A stretch of 64,000 nucleotides of DNA from UBA4408 sp002389785. GTDB taxonomy: Bacteria; Bacteroidota; Bacteroidia; UBA4408. Positions within the stretch are counted from its first letter, which is position 1; each line of letters begins with the position of its first letter. Shown one piece after another: positions 1 through 8,082 of this stretch. Under the pieces are notes generated by a model that was given only the letters and a program-made list of their open reading frames with translations, did not search any database and was not told the origin of the DNA. Location of the stretch: the NCBI GenBank assembly GCA_035438985.1, contig DAORJK010000006.1, forward strand, positions 62,001-126,000, written 5' to 3'. The translations under genes were made by a program, and so were the position numbers.

Positions 1-156
1 CGTAAGTTTATGAAAAAGCGCTTTGTTGATTTGCTGCTAGAGATTAGCCACTTGGAAGGAACTTTTCAAAAAGCTGCACTCGAAAAAAATCTTGCAACCT
101 GGAAAGGCGAGAAAAACCAAACCGATGATGTTATGGTTATTGGAATTCGGCTATAA
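1..156 (+). CDS. C-terminal end of a SpoIIE/PP2C-family serine phosphatase (partial)
   Basis: The open frame runs in from the left edge and stops with TAA at 154-156, giving the last 51 residues of a protein. The tail has the pattern ending in W-K-G, then Q-T-D-D-V, then V-I-G-I-R-L. This is typical of the last strand and metal-binding DD of SpoIIE-type PP2C phosphatases in Bacteroidota, which often carry N-terminal TPR or 7TM sensor regions (outside this window). Such enzymes dephosphorylate Ser/Thr on partner-switching proteins. It converges on aroQ and the two stop codons overlap by 6 bp. It could be the phosphatase partner of the SiaB/SiaC genes near 27-30 kb, but nothing in the window proves that link. 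Confidence 0.75.
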   Translation, partial: RKFMKKRFVDLLLEISHLEGTFQKAALEKNLATWKGEKNQTDDVMVIGIRL

Positions 157-567
157 TAAAAAGCTTTCAATCGCTAAGCGGTAGCCATTGAGTCCCATTC
201 CAATAATACAACCCTTTGCATTGGGAGAAATAAAAGAAGTATGCCGGAAGGATTCGCGGGCATAAATATTGCTTATGTGAACTTCTACTACCGGCGTTGT
301 AATTGCTTTTACAGCATCGCCAATAGCGACAGAAGTATGTGTATAACCTCCTGCATTTAATAAAATACCATCCGCAGAAAATCCAACTGATTGGATAAAA
401 TTAATAAGCTCGCCCTCCACATTGCTCTGAAAATAATCAATGCGATGTTCCGGAAAAACTGCTTTTAATTGTTCAAAATAGCTTTCAAAAGTTTGACTTC
501 CGTAAATATCTTTTTCGCGTTGGCCCAACAAATTTAAATTTGGACCATTAATAATTACAAAATGCAT
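151..567 (-). CDS. aroQ: 3-dehydroquinate dehydratase, type II
   Basis: This enzyme performs the third step of the shikimate pathway, converting 3-dehydroquinate to 3-dehydroshikimate in the cytoplasm. The 138-residue length is normal for type II enzymes. Visible family motifs are the N-terminal NGPNLNLLG (residues 7-15), the active-site loop Arg17 with catalytic Tyr22, the QSN.EGELI segment, NAGGYTHTS, and VEVHISN with the catalytic His. It lies divergently from the recombinase at 659 and its stop overlaps the end of the upstream phosphatase on the other strand. The ATG start gives a protein beginning directly at the first beta strand, as expected. Confidence 0.97.
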   Translation of the reverse strand: MHFVIINGPNLNLLGQREKDIYGSQTFESYFEQLKAVFPEHRIDYFQSNVEGELINFIQSVGFSADGILLNAGGYTHTSVAIGDAVKAITTPVVEVHISNIYARESFRHTSFISPNAKGCIIGMGLNGYRLAIESFLL

Positions 568-628
568 AAGGCTTAATTTGGTATAAAAATATACTTTTAT
601 CGCATCTGTAAATACAGCTGTTGTAAAA

Positions 629-636
629 TAAATTTG
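629..636 (+). promoter_or_regulatory. Putative -7 box (TAAATTTG) for the XerC/D gene
   Basis: TAAATTTG matches the Bacteroidota -7 consensus TAnnTTTG and lies 22 bp before the GTG start at 659. No clear TTG -33 element is present at the usual distance, so this is a partial match only. Confidence 0.35.
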
Positions 637-658
637 AATTGAACACCAAGCTAAAATC

Positions 659-1564
659 GTGAACTGGAAAAGTTACCTCAAAGGATTCGAATCGTATTTA
701 AAACTGGAACGTTCGCTGGCAGGCAATTCTATTGAAGCTTATGTACACGACTTGGAAAAGTTTGTACAATTTCTTGAATCGGCTAAGTTGGATCTTTCGC
801 CCAAACAAGTTCAATTAAAGCATTTACGCGCATTTTTAGTTTGGACCAACGAACTTGGGATGAGTGCGCGAACACAAGCAAGGGTGATTTCGGGAATCAA
901 ATCATTTTATAAATACTTATTGGTAGAAAGTATCACGGATGAAGATCCCACCTTATTATTGGAAGCACCACGATTGGGAAGAAAGCTTCCGGAAGTGATG
1001 AGCATTGATGAAATAAATGGAATTATAGAAGCTATTGACTTAAGTAAAAACGAAGGTGTACGCAATAAAGCTATGCTCGAAACACTCTACAGCTCAGGAT
1101 TGCGCGTAAGTGAATTAGTGAATCTTAAAATTTCAAATGTATTTGCCAAAGAAGGATTTTTAAAAGTAGTTGGAAAGGGAAACAAGGAGCGAATTATACC
1201 CATTGGAAAAGTTGCGTTAAAACAAATTGATCTATATCTTCAGTTTTATCGTTCAAAACTAAACCCTGATAAAAACGACAGCGATACACTCTTTTTAAAT
1301 CAACGAGGAAAAAAACTAACACGTGTGATGGTGTTTACGATTATTAAGCAACTCGCGATTAAAATAAATTTGAAAAAAAATATCAGTCCCCATACTTTTC
1401 GGCATTCCTTTGCTACACACCTCATTGATAGAGGTGCTGATTTACGTGCAGTGCAAGATATGTTAGGCCATGAGAGTATAACTACAACCGAAATTTATAC
1501 GCATTTAGACAGGGAATATTTACGCGATGCCATTTTGCAATTTCATCCGCGTTCAAAAAAATAA
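659..1564 (+). CDS. xerD: Tyrosine recombinase XerC/XerD family
   Basis: This is a site-specific recombinase expected to resolve chromosome dimers at a dif site with FtsK. Residues 1-90 form the SAM-like N-terminal DNA-binding core. The C-terminal catalytic domain holds the full set Arg149, Lys173, His245, Arg248, His271 and the nucleophile Tyr280 in the HTFRHSFATHL and LGHESITTTEIYTHL motifs. At 301 residues the length is that of XerC/XerD, with no extra integrase domains and no phage genes nearby, so it is a housekeeping Xer rather than a mobile-element integrase. XerD versus XerC cannot be settled by eye. The start is GTG, with no nearby ATG that keeps the N-terminal helix. Confidence 0.88.
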   Translation: MNWKSYLKGFESYLKLERSLAGNSIEAYVHDLEKFVQFLESAKLDLSPKQVQLKHLRAFLVWTNELGMSARTQARVISGIKSFYKYLLVESITDEDPTLLLEAPRLGRKLPEVMSIDEINGIIEAIDLSKNEGVRNKAMLETLYSSGLRVSELVNLKISNVFAKEGFLKVVGKGNKERIIPIGKVALKQIDLYLQFYRSKLNPDKNDSDTLFLNQRGKKLTRVMVFTIIKQLAIKINLKKNISPHTFRHSFATHLIDRGADLRAVQDMLGHESITTTEIYTHLDREYLRDAILQFHPRSKK

Positions 1565-1600
1565 GAAGGATAATTTACTTTGAGTGAAACTATCCTTTTT
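1563..1600. terminator. Possible bidirectional terminator between convergent genes
   Basis: A 7-bp stem (1566-1572 pairs with 1591-1597), extended by a G-T pair and two A-T pairs, has an 18-nt loop and a T-run on the plus strand. It sits exactly between the converging ends of the Xer gene and the thioesterase gene and overlaps the latter's stop codon. The stem is short, so support is moderate. Confidence 0.4.
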
Positions 1601-1997
1601 GAGCATCCAACTTTTGCATAAACCAATCGGGAGGCGCACAAGGTTTGCTGGTTGCTGCCGAAACAAAAACCAAAGTAGTAGTACCTTTATTAAGCAATTC
1701 ACCTTGTTGATTGAGTGTTTCGTATTCGAAAAAAATCCGTGCTCCTTTTAATTCAAGTATGGTGGTTCTAATGGTCAGCAAATCGTCGTAATAGGCGGGT
1801 TTAAAATACTTTATCTGATAGTCCAACACCGGCAACAGTATGCCTTCCTCTTCCATGGTACGATAACTCAAACCTAAATCGCGCAAGCCTTCTACCCTGC
1901 CTACTTCGTAATACTGAGCATAGTTGCCGTAATATACATAACCCATTTTATCGGTTTCGGCATAACGCACGCGAATTTGTGTTGTGGATGTAAACAT
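1590..1997 (-). CDS. Acyl-CoA thioesterase, YbgC/FadM-type hotdog family
   Basis: This is a single hotdog-fold domain of 135 residues that hydrolyses acyl-CoA thioesters in the cytoplasm; the preferred chain is unknown. The N-terminal signature RYAETDKMGYVYYGNY (residues 11-26) contains the catalytic Asp of the 4-hydroxybenzoyl-CoA thioesterase / YbgC group. It is followed by the YYEVGRVE helix and the strand pattern ending in TTTLVFV. The gene stands alone between converging and diverging neighbours and is not next to tol-pal genes, so a Tol-associated role is not indicated. The ATG start places the first beta strand right after five residues, as in homologues. Confidence 0.9.
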   Translation of the reverse strand: MFTSTTQIRVRYAETDKMGYVYYGNYAQYYEVGRVEGLRDLGLSYRTMEEEGILLPVLDYQIKYFKPAYYDDLLTIRTTILELKGARIFFEYETLNQQGELLNKGTTTLVFVSAATSKPCAPPDWFMQKLDAQKG

Positions 1998-2134
1998 CTG
2001 ATTGAATTAATGGTAAAAGAATTTGATCTATAATAGTTGTGTATAAAAGTAATGAAAGGTAGTATCCAACCGAAAATAAAAATAATAATCTTAGCAAATT
2101 TGCTCAAAAATAGCTAAACTTGTAAGGCTCAAAA

Positions 2135-2920
2135 ATGAACAGTAGCTGCATTTTTACTATGACAAAAACCTCACGATTACTCCGATTTAGCGCATCGATT
2201 TTATTGTTGACTGCATGCAGTAGTCCCACTAAAGTAACTAAAGTTGAACCATCGTCAGTTCAGTTAAATACTGCTTCAAAAAGTAATGTTGAAATAGAAA
2301 AAATTATTGAGCCTTACAAAAGCAGCATGGATAAAGAAATGAATCAGGTTTTGATTATTTCTGAAAGCAATGCGGAAAAAGATTTACCGGAAGGTAAACT
2401 TGGAAACATTACTTGCGACATGGTACTAAAAAAAGCAAATGATTATTGCAAAGAGCAACAACTTCCCCCGGTGGATTTATGCTTGTTGAACAACGGTGGT
2501 TTACGTTCAGCCTTGCCCAAAGGCGAAATTTTAATGAGCAAGGTATTTGAGTTGATGCCATTTGAAAATGAATTAGTAGTGCTAACGCTTACCGGAAAAA
2601 AAACCAAGCAACTGTTTCAAGCTATTTCAAACAGCCGAGGAATGCCAATTGCTGGAGCGCGAGTTGTATTGCAAGATTCGTTACCACCACAAGTTATGAT
2701 TGGCGGTGAGGAATTTAATGAAACAAAAAATTACAGGGTGGTAACTTCCGATTATTTATCGAATGGCGGTGATAAAATGTATTTTTTTAAATCGCCCGAA
2801 AAGGTAGATACTTTGCACCATAAAATTAGAGATTGCATCATTGAATATATGCAAGAAGAAAACAAAAAAGGGAACACCTTAAAACCACAGTTAGATGGAA
2901 GAATTTCGTATAAAAAATAG
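2135..2920 (+). CDS. 5'-nucleotidase C-terminal-domain lipoprotein
   Basis: This protein corresponds to the C-terminal, substrate-binding half of UshA-type 5'-nucleotidases. It has a lipoprotein signal ending in LLLTAC, which suggests membrane anchoring outside the cytoplasm. The N-N-G-G-L-R-S segment and the later S-D-Y-L-S-N-G-G-D segment are the nucleotide-binding loops of that domain. No metallophosphatase motifs are present. They are in the next gene, which overlaps this one by 26 bp, so the two products probably work together as a split enzyme. The longest reading frame is given. ATG at 2159 would give a more compact signal peptide and may be the true start. A TAAACTTG box at 2114-2121 resembles a promoter. 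Confidence 0.88.
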   Translation: MNSSCIFTMTKTSRLLRFSASILLLTACSSPTKVTKVEPSSVQLNTASKSNVEIEKIIEPYKSSMDKEMNQVLIISESNAEKDLPEGKLGNITCDMVLKKANDYCKEQQLPPVDLCLLNNGGLRSALPKGEILMSKVFELMPFENELVVLTLTGKKTKQLFQAISNSRGMPIAGARVVLQDSLPPQVMIGGEEFNETKNYRVVTSDYLSNGGDKMYFFKSPEKVDTLHHKIRDCIIEYMQEENKKGNTLKPQLDGRISYKK

Positions 2921-3848
2921 GCGTGATTTTTTAAAAAAATCACTGTATGGAAGCATCGGTGCTGCAAGTTTATCTATGCTTCCGGCAGAAGTTTTTGCAA
3001 AGCGAGAACAGGTAAAAATTGTAATACTTCATACCAACGATGTACACAGCCACGTTGATCCATTTCCAATGAATGATCCTAAATATGCCGGTTTGGGAGG
3101 AGTTGCACGAAGGGCGGCATTGATTGAAGAAATCCGAAATCAAGAACCCAATGTGTTGTTATTGGATGCCGGTGATATTTATCAAGGTACACCTTATTTC
3201 AATAAATTTGGAGGAGAGCTCGAATTAAAATTAATGAGTAAAATGGGTTACGATGCAAGTGCTATTGGTAACCACGATTTCGATAATGGGATTAAAGGAA
3301 TTGTAAATCAATTGCACAATGCGAGTTTTCCGCTCCTTTGTGCCAACTATGATTTTAGCGATACCGCAATGAACGGTAAAACGCAAGCCTATAAAATTTT
3401 TGAAAAAGATGGAATTCGAATTGGTGTTTTTGGAATTGGAATTGAACTGGAAGGACTTGTAGACAAACGCATGTATGAAAATACTCGTTATCAGGATCCC
3501 TTGGTTAAAGCCGCAGAAATGAGTATCTTGCTTAAAAATGAAAAACATTGCGACATTGTAATTTGCCTATCGCATTTGGGATTTAGTTATGAAAGTAAAA
3601 AAGTAAGCGATGTAGTATTGGCAAAAGAATCAAGAAATATTGATTTAATAATTGGAGGACATACGCATACTTTTTTGGACAAACCAATGGAATACAGCAA
3701 CCGTGATGGAAAAAAAGTATTGGTTGCACAAGTGGGCTGGGCAGGAATAAAACTTGGAAAAATTACCTTCGTAGTTGAACGAAGTTCAAAAAAGAAAAAG
3801 GTAGAAGGAAGCAGTTTAAATTTATCGGAATTTCATCCTCAGATATAA
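2895..3848 (+). CDS. Metallophosphatase, N-terminal 5'-nucleotidase domain, Tat-exported
   Basis: This is the catalytic calcineurin-like half of a UshA-type 5'-nucleotidase, expected to hydrolyse nucleotides or related phosphoesters outside the cytoplasm. The N-terminus carries a twin-arginine motif (RRDFLKK at residues 9-15) followed by a hydrophobic stretch ending near AEVFA, which points to Tat export of a folded metalloprotein. The dimetal motifs are all present in order: HTNDVHSH, DAGDIYQG, GNHDFDNG, a SHLG segment and GGHTHTFL. It overlaps the upstream C-terminal-domain gene, so the pair is translationally linked. The domain order in DNA is the reverse of the fused enzyme. Confidence 0.92.
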   Translation: MEEFRIKNRRDFLKKSLYGSIGAASLSMLPAEVFAKREQVKIVILHTNDVHSHVDPFPMNDPKYAGLGGVARRAALIEEIRNQEPNVLLLDAGDIYQGTPYFNKFGGELELKLMSKMGYDASAIGNHDFDNGIKGIVNQLHNASFPLLCANYDFSDTAMNGKTQAYKIFEKDGIRIGVFGIGIELEGLVDKRMYENTRYQDPLVKAAEMSILLKNEKHCDIVICLSHLGFSYESKKVSDVVLAKESRNIDLIIGGHTHTFLDKPMEYSNRDGKKVLVAQVGWAGIKLGKITFVVERSSKKKKVEGSSLNLSEFHPQI

Positions 3849-4127
3849 ATTTTTTTTTGAATTCAAACTACCCATTTGAAAATTTAGTAAAAATTTTTTT
3901 TGTGAAATATTTTTTTATTCCAACTGAAATACGTGCTAAAGTAAATTGCTTAAAACCCTTGAAAACACAACAGAATTAAAAATTTGAAAAAGTCAATACC
4001 CAAGAAATATTTTTATAAACTTTTTTATTAAAAAATATTTGCGCACTCAAATTTTAATTGCAATTTAGCCACTCGAAAAATTGACTAAGTAAACCACATT
4101 ATATCACCCAAAAACAGTATTAGTATT
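3849..4127. other. AT-rich leader region upstream of dnaA
   Basis: This 279-bp stretch is very AT-rich with several A and T runs, as often seen before dnaA. No TTATCCACA-type DnaA box could be found on either strand, so there is no visible support for an origin of replication here. No strong TAnnTTTG promoter box is evident; the nearest is AATATTTG at about 4034-4041. Confidence 0.5.
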
Positions 4128-5558
4128 ATGGATAAAAGTTTTGAAAAGGTATGGGAAAATTGTCTCAGTATAATTAAAGACAACGTAAGTGCACAAAGTT
4201 TCAAAACCTGGTTCGAACCAATTAAACCGCTAAAGCTTACTTCTAATGTATTAACCATTCAAGTGCCCAGTCAATTTTTTTACGAATGGCTCGAAGAACA
4301 TTACATTACATTACTCAAAAAAACGGTTAAAAAAGAATTAGGTACAGAAGGCCGATTAGAATATAGTATTGTAATGGAAAATTCATTCGCCAATGCAAAA
4401 CCGTATTCTATTAAGATTCCAACCAGCAATAAAAAAGCCCTGGTTAATTCGCCGGTTACCATGCCTTTGGATATCAGCAATAAAGAAATTCGAAATCCAT
4501 TTATCATACCGGGCTTAAAAAAGGTAGATGTACAATCGCAATTAAATGCAAACTATTCCTTCGAAAATTTTGTTGAAGGTGAATGTAACCGTTTAGCCCG
4601 TTCGGCCGGATATGCTGTTGCCGAAAAACCGGGAGGCACTTCCTTTAATCCACTCCTTATATATAGTGCAGTTGGATTAGGTAAAACCCACCTCGCTCAG
4701 GCAATCGGAATTGAAATTAAAAATCGTCATCCCAATAAAACAGTATTGTATGTTACCGCCGAAAAGTTCATGAATCAATACATCGACTCGGTGCGCAACA
4801 ACGATCAAAATGATTTTATACACTTCTATCAAATGATTGATGTGTTGATTATTGACGACGTACAATTCTTCGCCGGTAAAGAACGAACCCAGGATATTTT
4901 CTTCCACATTTTTAATCACTTGCATCAAAACGGTAAACAAATTGTGCTTACCTCCGACAAACCTCCGGTTGAAATGCAAGGTGTTGAACAGCGCTTACTT
5001 TCGCGCTTTAAGTGGGGATTGTCAGCTGATTTACAATCGCCTGATTTGGAAACACGTATCGCAATTTTGGAAAAGAAAATCTATGCCGATGGAATTGACA
5101 TGCCAAAGGAAGTGATTGAATACCTTGCGTATAGCATCACCACCAATATACGCGAACTTGAAGGAGCATTAATTTCCTTACTTGCTCAATCAAGTATGAA
5201 CAAAAAAGCAATTACGCTTGAACTTGCCAAATCAATGATTGACAAGTTTGTAAAAAATACTGCACGCGAAGTATCCATTGATTATATTCAAAAAGTGGTT
5301 TCTGATTATTTTGATTTACCAATTGAATTATTAAAATCTAAAACCCGCAAACGCGAAGTTGTTCAGGCACGTCAAATAGCCATGTACTTTTCAAAAAGCA
5401 TGACCAAATCATCATTGGCCAGCATTGGTATGCAGTGTGGAAATAAAGACCACGCAACCGTTTTACATGCTTGCCGCACAGTAAATAATTTGATTGATAC
5501 CGATAAACGCTTTAAAACCTATATCACTGAACTAGAGAAAAAAATCAGTGTAATCTAA
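4128..5558 (+). CDS. dnaA: Chromosomal replication initiator protein DnaA
   Basis: DnaA is an AAA+ ATPase that opens the replication origin. The 476-residue protein has domain I (about 1-90), a linker, and an AAA+ core with Walker A GLGKTH near residues 181-187 and Walker B LIIDDVQF near 239-246. The sensor/arginine-finger region LLSRFKWG follows, and the C-terminal helix-turn-helix domain IV carries the DnaA signature around residues 440-450 (NKDHATVLHA). It is preceded by a long AT-rich region and followed by a strong terminator, so it looks monocistronic. dnaN does not follow, which is common in Bacteroidota. Confidence 0.99.
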   Translation: MDKSFEKVWENCLSIIKDNVSAQSFKTWFEPIKPLKLTSNVLTIQVPSQFFYEWLEEHYITLLKKTVKKELGTEGRLEYSIVMENSFANAKPYSIKIPTSNKKALVNSPVTMPLDISNKEIRNPFIIPGLKKVDVQSQLNANYSFENFVEGECNRLARSAGYAVAEKPGGTSFNPLLIYSAVGLGKTHLAQAIGIEIKNRHPNKTVLYVTAEKFMNQYIDSVRNNDQNDFIHFYQMIDVLIIDDVQFFAGKERTQDIFFHIFNHLHQNGKQIVLTSDKPPVEMQGVEQRLLSRFKWGLSADLQSPDLETRIAILEKKIYADGIDMPKEVIEYLAYSITTNIRELEGALISLLAQSSMNKKAITLELAKSMIDKFVKNTAREVSIDYIQKVVSDYFDLPIELLKSKTRKREVVQARQIAMYFSKSMTKSSLASIGMQCGNKDHATVLHACRTVNNLIDTDKRFKTYITELEKKISVI

Positions 5559-5574
5559 TTCCAAACTAACTCCT

Positions 5575-5618
5575 TGCAAAAAGAGTTAATAAGCGAAATC
5601 TTATTAACTCTTTTTGCA
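5575..5618 (+). terminator. Intrinsic terminator after dnaA
   Basis: A perfect 19-bp inverted repeat (5575-5593 with 5600-5618) surrounds a 6-nt loop, and the right arm ends in a T-run (CTCTTTTTGC). It begins 16 bp after the dnaA stop codon and ends 17 bp before the next start. Because the arms are A-rich and T-rich, it could work on both strands. Confidence 0.85.
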
Positions 5619-5635
5619 TTTATTCGTCAACAAAC

Positions 5636-6103
5636 ATGCAACTTAAAATACTGATGGTATGCCTTGGAAACATTTGCCGATCGCCCCTAGCGGAAGGTAT
5701 TATGCGCCAAAAAATTGAGAAGTACAAACTGAATGCACTAGTTGATTCGGCCGGAACAATTGCCAACCACGTGGGCCAACATCCCGATAGCAGAAGCATT
5801 GCAAATGGGTTAAAACACCAGGTTGATATTTCATCGTTGGTAGCACGTCAATTTACACAAAGCGACTTTGAAAAATTTGATTTGATTTATGTAATGGATA
5901 CTTCCAATTATAAAAATGTAATTGGAATGGCACGCAGCACCGAACATAAAAAAAAGGTAAACCTTATTTTAAATGAATTGTATCCCCGCACCGATTTAGA
6001 AGTACCCGATCCATATTTCGGTGGAGAAGAAGGTTTTGAAAAAGTATACCATTTGTTGGATTTAGCTTGCGAAAATTTGGCTATGAATTTAGCCAAACAC
6101 TAA
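5636..6103 (+). CDS. Low-molecular-weight protein-tyrosine phosphatase
   Basis: The 155-residue protein has the LMW-PTP P-loop C9-x5-R15 (CLGNICRS) at its N-terminus and the catalytic general acid Asp125 in VPDPYFGG. This class dephosphorylates tyrosines, and in many bacteria it acts on BY-kinases of the Wzc type. A Wzc-like tyrosine kinase lies 4.5 kb downstream past asnB and glycosyltransferase genes, so a role in tuning exopolysaccharide assembly (Wzb-like) is plausible, but that is inference from proximity. The gene is separated from dnaA by a strong terminator. Confidence 0.95.
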   Translation: MQLKILMVCLGNICRSPLAEGIMRQKIEKYKLNALVDSAGTIANHVGQHPDSRSIANGLKHQVDISSLVARQFTQSDFEKFDLIYVMDTSNYKNVIGMARSTEHKKKVNLILNELYPRTDLEVPDPYFGGEEGFEKVYHLLDLACENLAMNLAKH

Positions 6104-6157
6104 GCATTTTTTCAGTTTCATTCGTAGAATAAAAATAAGAAGCGTTGGTGAAATACT

Positions 6158-6165
6158 TACTTTCG
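6158..6165 (+). promoter_or_regulatory. Putative -7 box (TACTTTCG) for the exopolysaccharide locus
   Basis: TACTTTCG fits the Bacteroidota -7 pattern with one change and lies 18 bp before the asnB ATG. A TTG at 6145-6147 is too close to be a normal -33 element. Confidence 0.3.
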
Positions 6166-6183
6166 CCGTAAAATAATTAATGC

Positions 6184-8076
6184 ATGTGCGGAATCGTTGG
6201 TGCCTATAGCTTTAAAGGAGAGGCCCCAAAAAATGACCAATTTTTAAAAGCTGTTCAAAGTTTGAGCATGCGTGGCCCTGATGGGCAAGGTGTATTTGCG
6301 CACAAGCAAGTAGCATTGGGACATACGCGGCTTTCAATTATTGATACCAGTAACGATGCGGCACAACCATTCACCGATAATTCAGGACGATATACCATAA
6401 TTTTTAATGGGGAGTTTTTTAATTACCTCGAACACCGAAAACGATTACAGGATAAAGGATTTAATTTTCGCTCACACAGCGATACCGAAGTATTGTTACA
6501 ACTTTACATTGAGGAAGGTCCCGACTGCCTAAAGAAAGTAAATGGATTTTTTGCACTTGCCATTTACGACAAAAATGAAAATACCCTTTTTATTGCACGC
6601 GATCGAATGGGTGTAAAGCCGTTAGTTTATTATTATGATGGTGAAAGTCTTGTTTTTGCTTCCGAATTAAAAGCCCTCTTAAAGCTGAATATTCCAAAAG
6701 AAATTGATACTGTTTCGCTACAGCATTATTTGCATCTTAACTATATCCCTGCACCGCACAGTATTTTCAAACAAGTAAAAAAGTTAACTCCCGGCACCTA
6801 TTTTTTTCTGAAACAAAATCAACTTGAGGAACAAGTTTACTATCACATTGAAGATCGTTCAACAACTTCAGCACAAGTAAGCAATTATGAAAATGCGAAA
6901 ACGAAACTGGTTGAACTCATGGAAGAATCGGTGCGCTTACGCATGATATCTGATGTTCCTTTAGGTTGCTTTCTAAGCGGCGGAATAGATTCGTCGGTAA
7001 TTACTGCATTGGCTGCCAAACAAACCAAGCACCTCGCAACTTTTTCAATTGGTTTTAAGGATGAACCATTGTTTGATGAAACGCATTATGCACTTTTAGT
7101 AGCTAAAAAATATGCTACCAATCACAGTGTATTTTCTTTAAGCAACTCCGACTTATTCGAACATCTGCAGGGTGCCTTAGATTACCTCGACGAACCATTC
7201 GCTGATTCGTCGGCATTGGCAGTATATATTTTGAGTAAAGAAACCCGCAAAAAAGTTACTGTAGCGCTTTCGGGAGACGGAGCCGATGAACTCTTTGCCG
7301 GTTACAATAAACACTATGCAGCTTTTAATTCCTCCCAACATAGTACCCTAAATACTGCACTGAAGCATAGCCGGTGGCTTTGGAAGGCACTTCCAAAATC
7401 GCGCAATTCGAAGCTTGGAAACAGTGTTCGAAAATTAGAGAAATACAGCGAAGGACTCAATTTATCCCCTGCCGAACGATATTGGCGTTGGGCAGGCTTT
7501 ACCAGTGGTAACCAAAGTTTTAATTTATTACATCCGGAAATACAGTCCAACTTTCTGAGTGATGAAGCAGAAAAGCGGAAATCGTATCTCCTGCGTCACG
7601 TTCAGGACAATATGAACTCAATATTATTGAGCGACATGGAACTGGTGCTGGTAAACGACATGCTTACTAAGGTTGATTTAATGAGCATGGCAAACAGTTT
7701 GGAAGTGCGCACTCCATTTTTAGATTACAACGTGGTAGATTTTGCTTTTAAACTTCCTTCACAATTCAAAATTGATGAGCAACAACGAAAAAAAATTGTG
7801 AAAGATGCGTTTCGTACTCATTTACCGGATGAATTGTACAGCCGCAACAAGCAAGGATTTGAAGTACCTTTGCTCACTTGGTTCAGAACCGAATTAAAAA
7901 GTACCATTGATGAATTATTGGATGAGAATTATTTGGAAGCGCAAAAATTGATTAATCCGGCTGAAGTAATCCGGTTGAAATTGAAATTAGCTTCATCCGA
8001 TCCGGGCGACAGTGTGGCGCGCATTTGGGCATTGATTGTATTTCAAAACTGGTATAAAAAATATATAAAGTCATAA
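6184..8076 (+). CDS. asnB: Asparagine synthase (glutamine-hydrolysing), AsnB family
   Basis: The 630-residue protein has the class II glutaminase domain starting MCGIVGAYS, with Cys2 as nucleophile after Met removal. The C-terminal ATP-pyrophosphatase domain has the SGGIDSS loop near residues 265-271. The reaction is ATP-dependent transfer of glutamine nitrogen, classically to aspartate. Six bases separate it from a GT4 glycosyltransferase, and exopolysaccharide genes follow. AsnB homologues in such loci can amidate sugar acids or other glycan-linked carboxylates rather than make free asparagine. The sequence alone does not tell which substrate is used. Confidence 0.93.
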   Translation: MCGIVGAYSFKGEAPKNDQFLKAVQSLSMRGPDGQGVFAHKQVALGHTRLSIIDTSNDAAQPFTDNSGRYTIIFNGEFFNYLEHRKRLQDKGFNFRSHSDTEVLLQLYIEEGPDCLKKVNGFFALAIYDKNENTLFIARDRMGVKPLVYYYDGESLVFASELKALLKLNIPKEIDTVSLQHYLHLNYIPAPHSIFKQVKKLTPGTYFFLKQNQLEEQVYYHIEDRSTTSAQVSNYENAKTKLVELMEESVRLRMISDVPLGCFLSGGIDSSVITALAAKQTKHLATFSIGFKDEPLFDETHYALLVAKKYATNHSVFSLSNSDLFEHLQGALDYLDEPFADSSALAVYILSKETRKKVTVALSGDGADELFAGYNKHYAAFNSSQHSTLNTALKHSRWLWKALPKSRNSKLGNSVRKLEKYSEGLNLSPAERYWRWAGFTSGNQSFNLLHPEIQSNFLSDEAEKRKSYLLRHVQDNMNSILLSDMELVLVNDMLTKVDLMSMANSLEVRTPFLDYNVVDFAFKLPSQFKIDEQQRKKIVKDAFRTHLPDELYSRNKQGFEVPLLTWFRTELKSTIDELLDENYLEAQKLINPAEVIRLKLKLASSDPGDSVARIWALIVFQNWYKKYIKS

Positions 8077-8082
8077 TATAAA

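Noticed and set aside
659..1564. Xer recombinase as the integrase of a mobile element
   Set aside because: Length and sequence fit XerC/XerD, the neighbours are housekeeping genes, and no attachment repeats or phage genes are seen.
3856..3867. Twelve-bp palindrome TTTGAATTCAAA after the metallophosphatase gene
   Set aside because: It is A/T-rich with no loop and could be chance; no terminator T-run follows directly in a convincing way.
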